Shown here: positions 51,681 through 59,980 of the stretch, in pieces
How the letters are laid out: each line of letters opens with the position of its first letter
Position numbering within the stretch: the first letter of the stretch is position 1
Assembly (NCBI RefSeq): GCF_003946085.1
Contig: NZ_RHOB01000010.1
Location: 54,413-118,412 of the forward strand
Direction: 5' to 3'
DNA from: Levilactobacillus angrenensis
GTDB lineage: Bacteria; Bacillota; Bacilli; Lactobacillales; Lactobacillaceae
DNA length: 64,000 nt
Translations under genes and position numbers: made by a program
The notes under the pieces: model-generated
Databases searched by the model: none
Seen by the model: the letters and a program-made list of their open reading frames with translations, nothing else
What the model was told of the DNA's origin: nothing

Positions 51681-53951
51681 ATGAAACGTATTTTTGAGGT
51701 ACAACCATGGAACGTCATCACCCATACTTTTGACCCCAAAGACAAGCGCCTGCAAGAATCCATGACTAGCTTGGGTAACGGCTACATGGGCATGCGTGGT
51801 GACTTTGAAGAAGGCTACAGTGGCGACTCACTGCAAGGCATCTACTTAGGTGGTGTCTGGTACCCAGATAAGACGCGGGTCGGCTGGTGGAAGAACGGCT
51901 ACCCCAAGTACTTTGGAAAAGTGGTCAACGCGGTCAACTTCATTAAGTTGCCAATCGAAATCAATGGGCAAGCGATTGATTTGGCCAAGGATAAATTCAG
52001 CGACTTCACGTTGGATTTGGACATGCAACAAGGCGTGCTGAACCGGTCATTTACCATCGAACGGGGCGACGTCAAGGTAGCCTTGACCTTCCAACGTTTC
52101 TTGAGTGTGGCCCAACAAGAACTTTCTGTCCAAAAGGTTACGGTCAAGAACTTAAGCGCTGACAGCGTGGACGTGACCATCAAGCCAAGTATCGACGCCG
52201 ACGTCAAGAACGAAGAAGCCAACTACGACGAACGCTTCTGGGACGTCTTAGCCGCCGAACAAGGCCAAGACAGCGGCAGCATCATTGCCAAGACCACGCC
52301 TAACCCATTTGGCACGCCACAATTCACTTCTGGTATGGAAATGCGGACGGTCACGGACTTAAAGAACGTGGCAGTCACGCAGCCGAATGACAAGGAAGTT
52401 GTGAACGCCTACACCGGGAAGTTAGCGCCACAGGCTGAAACTAGTCTGGAAAAGCGGGTCATCGTGGTTACCTCACGGGATTACGACAGCCAAGATAAGC
52501 TGACTGCGGCAATGCATCAGCTCAGTGACCAAGTCGCCAAGTCTTCCTATGCAGACCTCTTGGCAGCGCACACCGCTGTTTGGGCTAAGCGTTGGGAAAA
52601 GTCTGACGTTGTGATCAACGGCGACGACGAATCACAACAAGGGATTCGTTTCAATCTGTTCCAACTCTTCTCCACGTACTACGGCGAAGATTCTCGCTTG
52701 AACATTGGGCCTAAGGGCTTCACTGGCGAGAAGTATGGTGGTGCCACTTACTGGGATACCGAAGCCTTTGCCGTTCCTGTTTACCTGGGGATTACGAACC
52801 CAGAAGTAACGCGCAACCTGTTGATGTACCGTTACAAGCAATTGGACGGGGCTTACGTCAACGCCAAGGAACAAGGCTTAGACGGAGCGCTCTTTCCAAT
52901 GGTGACCTTCGACGGGATCGAATGCCACAACGAATGGGAAATCACCTTCGAAGAAATTCACCGGAACGGCGATATTGCCTTTGCCATTTACAATTACACC
53001 CGTTACACGGGCGATACCAGCTACGTCTTGCATGAAGGGGCCAAGGTCCTCACCGAAATTTCTAAGTTCTGGGCCGACCGGGTTCACTTCAGCAAGCGTA
53101 ACAATCAGTACATGATCCACGGGGTCACGGGTCCTGATGAATACGAAAACAACGTTGACAACAACTGGTACACTAACATGTTGGCGCAATGGACCTTGAA
53201 GTACACGCTGGAAATCTTGGGCAAAGTTGACAAAGATACGGCGAAGAAGCTGGACATTTCCGCCGACGAAAAGGCCAAGTGGCAAGATATCGTGGACCGG
53301 ATGTACCTGCCTTACGACAAGGACTTGAACATCTTCGTCCAACACGACGGCTTCTTGGACAAGGACATCGAACCAGTCAGTGCCATTCCAGAAGGTCAAC
53401 GCCCAATCAACCAGAACTGGTCGTGGGATAAGATCTTGCGGTCGCCTTACATCAAGCAAGGGGATGTCTTGCAAGGTATCTGGGACTTCATTGATGACTA
53501 CACGCCAGAACAAAAGAAGTCTAACTTTGACTTCTACGAACCACTGACGGTGCACGAATCCAGTCTGTCACCAGCTATCCACTCCGTCTTGGCGGCTGAC
53601 TTGCACTACGAAGACAAGGCCGTTGAGCTTTACAACCGGACGGCACGGTTGGATTTGGATAACTACAACAACGACACGGTCGATGGCTTACACATCACGG
53701 CCATGACCGGTGGTTGGATTGCCGTTGTTCAAGGCTTCGCTGGCATGCGGGTGCGTGATGGTCAATTGCACTACGCCCCATTCCTGCCAAAGCAATGGCA
53801 GAGCTACAGCTTCCGGCAAGTCTTCCGTGGTCGCCTGATCGAAGTCAGCGTCCACGCCGACGGGCCCCACTTCAAGTTGATCAGTGGGGAACCATTGACG
53901 ATTGACGTGGCTGGCGAAAAGGTCGAATTGAGTAGCGCGGTTACTGAATAA
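51681..53951 (+). CDS. mapA: Maltose phosphorylase (GH65)
   Basis: A 756-residue cytosolic enzyme that splits maltose with phosphate to glucose and beta-glucose-1-phosphate, saving one ATP. The start MKRIFEVQPWNVITHTFDP, TSLGNGYMGMRGDFEEGYSGD, the catalytic-Glu segment HGVTGPDEYENNVDNNWYTN and the phosphate-site TVHESSLSPAIHS are highly like the enzymes of L. brevis and L. sanfranciscensis, and length is standard. The ATG is the second of two and matches those proteins. It follows AAGGAG by 11 bp. No beta-phosphoglucomutase gene follows. Confidence 0.96.
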   Translation: MKRIFEVQPWNVITHTFDPKDKRLQESMTSLGNGYMGMRGDFEEGYSGDSLQGIYLGGVWYPDKTRVGWWKNGYPKYFGKVVNAVNFIKLPIEINGQAIDLAKDKFSDFTLDLDMQQGVLNRSFTIERGDVKVALTFQRFLSVAQQELSVQKVTVKNLSADSVDVTIKPSIDADVKNEEANYDERFWDVLAAEQGQDSGSIIAKTTPNPFGTPQFTSGMEMRTVTDLKNVAVTQPNDKEVVNAYTGKLAPQAETSLEKRVIVVTSRDYDSQDKLTAAMHQLSDQVAKSSYADLLAAHTAVWAKRWEKSDVVINGDDESQQGIRFNLFQLFSTYYGEDSRLNIGPKGFTGEKYGGATYWDTEAFAVPVYLGITNPEVTRNLLMYRYKQLDGAYVNAKEQGLDGALFPMVTFDGIECHNEWEITFEEIHRNGDIAFAIYNYTRYTGDTSYVLHEGAKVLTEISKFWADRVHFSKRNNQYMIHGVTGPDEYENNVDNNWYTNMLAQWTLKYTLEILGKVDKDTAKKLDISADEKAKWQDIVDRMYLPYDKDLNIFVQHDGFLDKDIEPVSAIPEGQRPINQNWSWDKILRSPYIKQGDVLQGIWDFIDDYTPEQKKSNFDFYEPLTVHESSLSPAIHSVLAADLHYEDKAVELYNRTARLDLDNYNNDTVDGLHITAMTGGWIAVVQGFAGMRVRDGQLHYAPFLPKQWQSYSFRQVFRGRLIEVSVHADGPHFKLISGEPLTIDVAGEKVELSSAVTE

Positions 53952-53962
53952 TTGATGATATG

Positions 53963-54004
53963 AAAGCGGCGTTCACCTAAGGTTGGTGGACGTCGTTTTT
54001 TTTT
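53963..54004 (+). terminator. Rho-independent terminator
   Basis: AGCGGCGTTCACC pairs imperfectly with GGTGGACGTCGTT and runs into ten T. Confidence 0.85.
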
Positions 54005-54149
54005 TGCTGGAATTGGATGAGTGTTCTTAGGTACCTAATACCCGCCCCCCAAGGTATAATTAGTCCGACCACGTATCGTTACATTAAGCAGCAGGCTGGC
54101 TGGCATTAAGTGGTGTTCTGAAAGAGACGTTTACTATGAGGTGAAAATG

Positions 54150-54551
54150 ATGGCAAAAGAAAAAATTGTAGTTTATCCAGCTGTCTTTATTAAAGATGCA
54201 GAGATGGCGACATTTACGGTGGTTTTCCCTGATATTTCTGGTGCGATTAGTCAGGCTGACTCGCTTGGCGAAGCAATAGTTAACGCCGAAGAAGTTCTGG
54301 GGTTGATGTTGTATGATGAACCAAATCTGCCAGAAGCATCTTCCTTGGCAGAGGTTCAGCAAGCGAACCCTAAAGACATAGTTCAATGGATTGCTGTTGA
54401 TTTGGTCAAGGCGGCCAAAGGGATCACCAAACCATTGGTTAAAAAGAATACAACGATTCCGGCAACGTTAGCGCATGAGGCCAGTGAACGTGGCATTAAT
54501 TTTAGTGCTGTGTTAACCCAGGCGTTGAAAGCAGAGCTGGGGAAATCCTAA
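54150..54551 (+). CDS. Orphan HicB-like antitoxin
   Basis: A 133-residue protein with the HicB layout: an N-terminal partial RNase H-like fold (VVYPAVFIKDAEMATFTVVFPDISGAISQADSLGEAIVNAEEVLG) and a C-terminal ribbon-helix-helix or HTH tail (TIPATLAHEASERGINFSAVLTQALKAEL). HicB blocks the HicA RNase and represses the operon. No hicA gene is found on either side. Codon use looks more AT-rich than in its neighbours, which would fit recent acquisition. A TATAAT at 54055-54060 lies upstream. ATG after GAGGTG. Confidence 0.83.
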   Translation: MAKEKIVVYPAVFIKDAEMATFTVVFPDISGAISQADSLGEAIVNAEEVLGLMLYDEPNLPEASSLAEVQQANPKDIVQWIAVDLVKAAKGITKPLVKKNTTIPATLAHEASERGINFSAVLTQALKAELGKS

Positions 54552-54571
54552 CAGAAAATATTTTCGTTTAG

Positions 54572-54585
54572 CTTTCAACCTTTAC
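54572..54585. repeat. Solo terminal repeat of the MITE-like family
   Basis: CTTTCAACCTTTAC is identical to the right terminal repeat of copy D except for the last base. No element body is attached. It lies 21 bp after the hicB stop and just before a terminator, the preferred location of the family. Confidence 0.6.
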
Positions 54586-54606
54586 TTAGAAACAAATCGC
54601 AGCAAT

Positions 54607-54643
54607 GAAAAACGCCTACCCACAACTGGGATAGGCGTTTTGT
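54607..54643. terminator. Bidirectional rho-independent terminator
   Basis: AAAACGCCTACCCA pairs with TGGGATAGGCGTTTT. It separates the convergent hicB-like and hypothetical genes. Confidence 0.85.
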
Positions 54644-54644
54644 A

Positions 54645-55082
54645 TTAGAAATCTTTCGGTAAGTTGGTGCGTTGCTGTTCTTTGGCGCGGACCAGGGGTG
54701 CCTCGTCTTGCCAGTAGGTCAGCCACTCGCCGCTGGTGGTCAGACTTTCGAGTTCCAACTGTTCAGGCACGAGCAAGTCCTGTTCTAGCCGGTCCTTGAA
54801 GGTGACGATGAGCCGTTGAATGACGTCAAGATTTTCTGCTAAATCAGGGCCGCCCAAGGTGTTCAGTTGCGTTTGAAATTGTGCGCGGATGGCCTTTTCA
54901 ATGTCACGGAGTTTACGTTCATTAGCCCGAGCCAGCTTGGGCTGGTTGTGCACGTCAAACGCGACAGCCGGGGCTACGCCGACAAATTGGGCGTTGATCT
55001 TGGGGGTGTCGATGCCATAAGGGGAGGCGTCGCCGTTGCCGAAGACGTCGAATTCTTGTAGGATGGTGAGAACTTCTGCCAT
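54645..55082 (-). CDS. Hypothetical 145-residue protein
   Basis: A soluble, acidic protein without membrane segments or signal peptide (MAEVLTILQEFDVFGNGDASPYGIDTP, then a helical middle with ANERKLRDIEKAIRAQFQTQL and WLTYWQDEAPLVRAKEQQ at the end). I do not recognise a family. GAAGGAG precedes the ATG. The gene is monocistronic and ends 2 bp from a bidirectional terminator. Confidence 0.68.
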   Translation of the reverse strand: MAEVLTILQEFDVFGNGDASPYGIDTPKINAQFVGVAPAVAFDVHNQPKLARANERKLRDIEKAIRAQFQTQLNTLGGPDLAENLDVIQRLIVTFKDRLEQDLLVPEQLELESLTTSGEWLTYWQDEAPLVRAKEQQRTNLPKDF

Positions 55083-55276
55083 GTTTTAAATTGCTCCTTC
55101 GCTTTTGCGTATTGGCCTTAGTTTACGGCATAGAAAAACCCACGTCAAACGGGGCGCGGGCGGTCAATGTGCGATGACTATTTAGAAGGGAAAATTTAAC
55201 GACAATAGTTAGGTCATTCGTCGTTTTAGAAAACATTTCACGTTAGTATTTTCTCGATTGATGTAATGGTATCTGC

Positions 55277-55322
55277 AGCAAATTCCACCTCTAATCAGCA
55301 ATGATTAGGGGTGGAATTTGCT
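55277..55322. repeat. 21-bp near-perfect hairpin with GCAA tetraloop
   Basis: AGCAAATTCCACCTCTAATCA (55277-55297, 21 bp) pairs with 55302-55322 (TGATTAGGGG then TGGAATTTGCT), with one T-G pair and a 4-nt GCAA loop. Neither side has a T run, so it is not an ordinary terminator. It lies in a gene-free gap between rpsN and the 145-residue gene. Confidence 0.7.
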
Positions 55323-55382
55323 AAAAATATTTGGGACTTTTAAGGTTTGAATATGACACTTTACATGCCAGAAAGGCATTTT

Positions 55383-55652
55383 TTACCAGCTAGCCTTACG
55401 AACCCCAGGAATCTGGCCTTTGTGGGCGAGTTCACGGAAGTTCAGACGAGAAAGCCCAAACTGGCGCATGTAGGCGTGAGGCCGGCCATCTAAATGGTCG
55501 CGGTGGTGCATCCGAGTGGGCGATGCGTCGCGGGGTAACAGGGCCAGTGCCGCGTAGTCACCAGCCGCCTTCAATTCGGCCCGCCGTTCAGCGTAGCGTG
55601 CAACGGTCGCTTCAATCCGTTTTGCTTTTGCAATCTTTGACTTCTTTGCCAT
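55383..55652 (-). CDS. rpsN: Alternative 30S ribosomal protein S14 (zinc-independent, C-minus)
   Basis: An 89-residue S14 ([64 protein letters not shown]). The protein has no cysteine, so it lacks the CxxC zinc ribbon of the short S14 form. Such C-minus copies replace the zinc-binding S14 during zinc shortage and are Zur-regulated. A Zur-box-like palindrome lies in its promoter region, in line with this role. It stands alone, outside the ribosomal operons. AAAGGAG precedes the ATG. Confidence 0.93.
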   Translation of the reverse strand: MAKKSKIAKAKRIEATVARYAERRAELKAAGDYAALALLPRDASPTRMHHRDHLDGRPHAYMRQFGLSRLNFRELAHKGQIPGVRKASW

Positions 55653-55678
55653 GAATCAGTGATGCTCCTTTATGATTA

Positions 55679-55699
55679 GAATAGTAATAATTACGTTTT
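55679..55699 (-). promoter_or_regulatory. Zur-box-like operator of rpsN
   Basis: On the minus strand AAAACGTAATTATTACTATTC centres on the perfect palindrome GTAATTATTAC. It matches the Bacillus-type Zur box AAATCGTAATNATTACGATTT at most positions. It lies 27 bp upstream of the S14 start. Confidence 0.72.
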
Positions 55700-55758
55700 A
55701 CCAATCTATCATAGGGTCAAGTTCGCTGTCAACGGAAACGACCTGAAAAAGCGTAGAA

Positions 55759-55808
55759 AATAGCCACCAGCAATCCTGAGTGAGTTTCAGATTACTAGTG
55801 GCTATTAT
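55759..55808. terminator. Long dyad acting as terminator beyond galM and copy G
   Basis: AATAGCCACCAGCAATC pairs with GATTACTAGTGGCTATT (two mismatches). On the minus strand it runs into TTTTCTA. Minus-strand galM transcripts would cross the repeat copy before reaching it. Confidence 0.65.
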
Positions 55809-55814
55809 TAGTGA

Positions 55815-56190
55815 CTAAAGGTTGAAAGCTGAATTAATGTTTTGACTCCCGGAGCGACAGCGTTTTGTCCGCTAAAACTAGTGAAACCAGGGCCTGCGTC
55901 AGCCAGGGTTCCGCCTGCTATGGCGGACACCTCCAGCCTGAGGAGCGGGCTTCCGGTTCGCTTTGAAGCCTGGAAAAACCCGCCAGTCTCCAAAATCGCC
56001 GCACGCTGTAGACTGAGAAAGAACCTCAGCCAACACCGTCGACACAGCTGGCTCCACCCTGGCTGCCTCCGGCGAAGAGTGATGATCATCAGCAATACTG
56101 TGTTAGTCAAAAACTAGTTGCCAAAACAGCCGCTACTTGGGGCTAAGCCGCTTGTTACTGGTACGCGTTTTTGTAGCCGAGAGTCCGCCA
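55815..56190. mobile_element. Truncated MITE-like structured repeat, copy G, reverse orientation
   Basis: The left end is intact (CTAAAGGTTGAAAG, 55815-55828) and the sequence follows copy B closely through the right module (CCTGCGTCAGCCAGGGTTCCG, ACGCTGTAGACTGAGAAAG) and linker (GGGGCTAAGCCGCTTGTTACTGG). It stops after GTAGCCGAGAGTCCGCC, just inside the left module, 15 bp before the galM stop. The left module and right terminal repeat are lost. The intact end is 6 bp from the terminator. Confidence 0.82.
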
Positions 56191-56205
56191 GTGACAGCGC
56201 CAAGC

Positions 56206-57237
56206 TTAGTAAGTCAGATCATAAGTGATTTCGTATTGCTTGGTCTCGCCGGGAGCCAGTTTGACGTCGCCGAATTCAGGGAAGTTCTGCGAATCCGGTA
56301 AGGTCTGTGCTTCCAAAGCCACACCCATGTAAGGCTGGCCTGCACCGGCGGCTAACTTCATGTTAGAGGTGAAGGAGTTGGCGGTGAAGACGACTAAAGC
56401 GTTGCGCTTGGACTTAATGGTGACGGCGCGGCCGGATTGTGGGTCGGACAACTTGGCAATCGTGTCATCGGTGCCCGGCGTGACGTGGTAAACGTCATCG
56501 AAGCCTTTTTCGGGGATGTCTTGCAGACCGCGGATGGCTTTGCCCAGGTTTTGCCCGTCGGCGAAGTCGTAAGGCGTGCCGGCATTGGCGACCATCTTAC
56601 CCGTTGGTAATTTTTCGCCGTCTAGGTCCAAATGTTCCTGGCTGTTGATCTGCAGCGTTTGGCCAGAAATCAGTTGGTCATCGCCGACGTTGAAGTAGAC
56701 GTGCAACGTTGGGTTGAACAACGTCAAGGCGGTACTATTGCCTTCAAAGGTCAGCGTTACTCGGTCGTGGTTATCCAGCGTGTAGATCATCTTAGCGGTC
56801 AGGTCGCCGGGGTAGGAGTCGTCCGTGCCCTTGAAGGTGTGGGTCAAGATAATCCGCGCCTGGTTGGGGTCAGTCGTGTCCAGGTCGCCAGCCCAGTTGA
56901 CCGTGTTGAAGCCGTGAGGGCCACCGTGAAGCGTATTTTGGCCTTCATTAGGGTCGACGTGGACCGTTTGGCCATCGAGGTCAAAGGTGCCGCGGGTGAT
57001 TCGGCCGGCAGTTCGGCCAATTCCCATGCAAACATAGAACGGATTATCTAAATAATCGGCCATCTTGTGGTAAGATAGCACCAGATTCTTATCACCCTTG
57101 TCAGTCGGTACCGTTAACTTGTGTAAAGTGGCGCCCCAGCTCAAGATAGCAAGCTTCACACCATGATCATTTTCAATTGTATATTCTGTGACAGCTTCGT
57201 TTTGGTAAGTATCCCAATGTTTTGTAGCAGTTTGCAT
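56206..57237 (-). CDS. galM: Aldose 1-epimerase (mutarotase)
   Basis: A 343-residue beta-sandwich enzyme that interconverts alpha and beta anomers of glucose, galactose or maltose. NTLHGGPHGFN and NPTLHVYFNVGDD carry the two catalytic histidines, and GVALEAQTLPDSQNFPEF carries the Glu base. It complements the anomer-specific maltose phosphorylase 2.3 kb away. A cre-like sequence TGAAGCGTTTTCA lies 25 bp upstream, one base short of the consensus. A likely read-through transcript includes repeat copy G. Confidence 0.93.
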   Translation of the reverse strand: MQTATKHWDTYQNEAVTEYTIENDHGVKLAILSWGATLHKLTVPTDKGDKNLVLSYHKMADYLDNPFYVCMGIGRTAGRITRGTFDLDGQTVHVDPNEGQNTLHGGPHGFNTVNWAGDLDTTDPNQARIILTHTFKGTDDSYPGDLTAKMIYTLDNHDRVTLTFEGNSTALTLFNPTLHVYFNVGDDQLISGQTLQINSQEHLDLDGEKLPTGKMVANAGTPYDFADGQNLGKAIRGLQDIPEKGFDDVYHVTPGTDDTIAKLSDPQSGRAVTIKSKRNALVVFTANSFTSNMKLAAGAGQPYMGVALEAQTLPDSQNFPEFGDVKLAPGETKQYEITYDLTY

Positions 57238-57261
57238 AGCAAGTCCTCGATTCTATTTTTC

Positions 57262-57274
57262 TGAAGCGTTTTCA
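57262..57274 (-). promoter_or_regulatory. cre-like site upstream of galM
   Basis: On the minus strand TGAAAACGCTTCA equals the ideal cre TGAAAACGCTTTCA with one T missing. Its place just upstream of galM suggests CcpA control, perhaps weakened by the deletion. Confidence 0.5.
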
Positions 57275-57517
57275 TTTTAACCCTATCATATATTTTTATC
57301 CGGACAATTGTCAAATGCATTTTTTCGTTAAATGCATTCTTGACAGCATAGTCAGATGAAAATAACTGTTAGGAGGCGATTTGATTACCGAAATTGACTT
57401 ATGCGGACGAATTTTTGAACAATTGGTTAACATAAGTGATTGTTTTTCTGAACGAATTTTCACTTGTACGCAATGGAAAGAACTGTCATAATGGATAAGT
57501 TCAAGGAGGGTTGCGGT

Positions 57518-58348
57518 ATGGCTAGTAAATTACATGCGCTACCAATCGTTTTAGGGGCTGGCTGGTTTGGCTTTCGCTGGGCTAGTCGCCGGGGAACACC
57601 GGCTGAACCATTGGCCCGGCGGCGTTTAGACTGGCCATATGCCGTGACACCGACCCTCTTTGTTCCCGGCTGGGGTGGCAACGCGTGGACCTACAATGGG
57701 CTCTTGCGTTGGCTGGCTCGGCAGGGATTGGGGCATAAGATCATGACCGTTCGGGTCGATCGGCGCGGGGGCCTGCATTTTAGTGGTCACTGGGAAAATA
57801 CCGCTAGTAACCCACTGATTCAGGTGTTGTTTGACCACACCTTTACGGCGGACTATCAGCAGCAGATCACCTGGATCACGGCCATTTTGCGGGCGCTAAA
57901 AAGCCGCTACCAAGTCACGACCTATAATCTGGTCGCGCATTCTTGGGGCGGCAGTGCGGCGGTTAGTAGTTTGGTATTACACGGTTCGGCGGCAGATATG
58001 CCACGGTTGAATCGGATGGTGTTGTTGGGCGCGCCGGTCGATGAACATGACCGGACGCAACCGGTAGATGCGGCTTTTGAGCGTCTTAGAGCCGCACAAG
58101 GCCAGCTGGGTAACCTAGGTCCAGGAACCATTCACAACGTCTATGGCACGCTTTCAGGCCGGTTGACGGACGGCTCCGTACCAGTCTACCAGATTACGGC
58201 GCTGCGATCGGTCGTTGCTGGCAGTCCGTTGACCTATCAGGAACACCATGTTCCCGGTGTTGGTCACGGTCGGCTACACGCTTCGCCCACAATGTGGCGG
58301 TTGATTGCCCGGTTGTTATGGGCGACCGATCAGCTAGCGGCTAAGTAA
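57518..58348 (+). CDS. DUF915 alpha/beta hydrolase
   Basis: A 276-residue alpha/beta hydrolase. A short hydrophobic N-terminus (LHALPIVLGAGWFGF) may anchor or export it. TLFVPGWGGNAWTYNGLL is the oxyanion region, NLVAHSWGGSAAVSSL holds the nucleophile Ser, and GVGHGRLHASP the His. It is related to the DUF915 protein at 33572 but clearly diverged. A lipase or esterase role is predicted. The ATG follows AGGAGG; upstream in-frame ATGs have no site. Confidence 0.82.
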   Translation: MASKLHALPIVLGAGWFGFRWASRRGTPAEPLARRRLDWPYAVTPTLFVPGWGGNAWTYNGLLRWLARQGLGHKIMTVRVDRRGGLHFSGHWENTASNPLIQVLFDHTFTADYQQQITWITAILRALKSRYQVTTYNLVAHSWGGSAAVSSLVLHGSAADMPRLNRMVLLGAPVDEHDRTQPVDAAFERLRAAQGQLGNLGPGTIHNVYGTLSGRLTDGSVPVYQITALRSVVAGSPLTYQEHHVPGVGHGRLHASPTMWRLIARLLWATDQLAAK

Positions 58349-58375
58349 ATCAATCCGCGAATGGTTTAGCTGCTT

Positions 58376-59194
58376 TTAAACTTCGCCAGCTAAAATGGCA
58401 TCAATGACGTTAAGCACGCCGTCGTGATTGTTATCCGTCGGCGTGATAAGGTCCGCGACGTTCTTGACGCTAGCGGTGCCATTTTGCATGGCGACGCCTA
58501 AACCAACGTGGGCCAGCATGTCACGGTCATTGTCGTTGTCGCCAAAGGCAGCGATTTCGGCCGGGGTAATCCCCCAGCTTTGCGCCAGTTCGGTCAGGCC
58601 AATCGCCTTATTCATATGGGCCGCGACGATGTCGATGCTCCCAAAGCCACTGGCCATCGCATTGATCTGCCCGGGAAAACGGGCGTTGAGTTGGGCTGCC
58701 AAGGTCCGGATGGTCTCATTGGGCCACTCACCATTGATTTTGTAAATGGTGTCGTTGACCTGGGTGAGGTCGTCGACCCGGACGATGTTGTTGAAGAAGT
58801 AGGACTGCGCAGCCGCGTCATTGGGCTGGTCGTCTTGCGGGATGTAGGTGCCGTGTGCACCGGACAGGCGTAAGACTTGTGGCCGTAATTGGGGGTCAGC
58901 CAAAATGGCGGTAATCACTTCGTGGACTAAGGGTAAGGGCAGGGCCGTTTCCAACCGGGTCTGACCATGGTCCACGATTTGGGCGCCGTTTTCGGCGACG
59001 AAGGTCTGGACACGGGGAGTCGGGGCAAAGACCCGTTGAAGGTGGCCCAAGTGGTTACCACTAGCCACGACGAAGCGAATGCCGGCGGCGGCCATCCGGG
59101 TCAGTTGTTGGTCGAAACGGTCATGATTGTATTGTCGTTGTTGATTGAGGAACGTCCCATCGACGTCAGTTGCAATCAGTTTAATCTGTGTCAT
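58376..59194 (-). CDS. Cof-type HAD-IIB phosphatase
   Basis: A 272-residue haloacid dehalogenase-type sugar phosphatase. Motif I is ATDVDGTFLN (nucleophile Asp at about residue 9), motif II VVASGNH, and motif IV AAFGDNDNDRDML near residue 215. A C2B cap lies between. Members dephosphorylate sugar phosphates or FMN precursors, and the substrate is not readable. It ends convergent to the DUF915 gene. AAGGAG precedes the ATG. Confidence 0.92.
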   Translation of the reverse strand: MTQIKLIATDVDGTFLNQQRQYNHDRFDQQLTRMAAAGIRFVVASGNHLGHLQRVFAPTPRVQTFVAENGAQIVDHGQTRLETALPLPLVHEVITAILADPQLRPQVLRLSGAHGTYIPQDDQPNDAAAQSYFFNNIVRVDDLTQVNDTIYKINGEWPNETIRTLAAQLNARFPGQINAMASGFGSIDIVAAHMNKAIGLTELAQSWGITPAEIAAFGDNDNDRDMLAHVGLGVAMQNGTASVKNVADLITPTDNNHDGVLNVIDAILAGEV

Positions 59195-59444
59195 CAGTAT
59201 TCTCCTTGATGTTTTTAAGAATTTCTAATTTTAATCATAAAGGCTTCAAGTGGGGAATTCAATGGTGTAGGTTAACTGAAGAGTAGAAAAAGGGTTCTAA
59301 TTACTAGTGTTTTTAACCAATATGCTATAAACTATTAATGAATCAGTAACATAAAGACTGAAAATAAGGGCTATAATAAATGGTTAGCGGGTCAGATGAA
59401 CAGCTGCCCCCCTAATTTGCAATGCAGAAAGGAAGAAAGATTAA
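59195..59444 (+). other. Gene-free divergent promoter region
   Basis: AT-rich region between the HAD phosphatase and marR genes. TATAAA near 59323 is a possible plus-strand -10. I see no strong dyad and no RNA structure. Confidence 0.4.
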
Positions 59445-59828
59445 ATGACGCAAACGAACGATTTAAACCAATCCTTGGAATGGTTCTCTCAACTCCAAAA
59501 GATCATGCGGCCAGTAACCACAATCAAGACGGAGGAAATTACGATCTCGTTGGAACAATTTAACCTGTTACACGCCATCACGAACCAAAAGGATGAGTTC
59601 ACCCCAACGAAGTTCGCGGGTCAAATCGGGGTTTCTAAGTCCATGATCTCCGGTCAAATCTCACGGTTACTGCGGGCTGGTTTAATCGAAAGTATCGCTT
59701 CTCAAGTTGACCGGCGCCAACACAACTTGAAGTTAACGCCAGATGGTGTCAAAGTTTACACGCAAGTTCGTGGCCAAGTTGTTGAACGTTTGACTGGGTT
59801 ACACGACGACATTGCCAAGTTAATGTAA
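59445..59828 (+). CDS. MarR-family transcriptional regulator
   Basis: A 127-residue winged-helix protein, slightly short for MarR. The DNA-binding part is TPTKFAGQIGVSKSMISGQISRLLRAGLIESIASQVDRRQHNLKLT, with the wing at DRRQHN. It is monocistronic, 150 bp upstream of the secreted beta-helix gene, which it may control. AAAGGAAG precedes the ATG. Confidence 0.88.
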   Translation: MTQTNDLNQSLEWFSQLQKIMRPVTTIKTEEITISLEQFNLLHAITNQKDEFTPTKFAGQIGVSKSMISGQISRLLRAGLIESIASQVDRRQHNLKLTPDGVKVYTQVRGQVVERLTGLHDDIAKLM

Positions 59829-59935
59829 GGTAATCACCTTTCTTAAATAATTGAAAATAAGTCCCCTTTACGACTGGAATCTTTCAATCGTGTGACAATT
59901 TGGTTAAGATGACCCAACGCTTTCATGTCTTAGCT

Positions 59936-59941
59936 TATAAT
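59936..59941 (+). promoter_or_regulatory. -10 of the beta-helix protein gene
   Basis: TATAAT lies 40 bp before the TTG start. CAACGCTTTCA just upstream is a weak cre half. Confidence 0.45.
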
Positions 59942-59980
59942 GGAACATGTGGAAAGAATTTTGGAACTGGAGGGGATTTT

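Noticed and set aside
59900..59980. N-terminal extension of the beta-helix protein from an earlier ATG
   Set aside because: It would place the TATAAT promoter inside the gene and hide the signal peptide. The TTG with GGAGGGG fits better.
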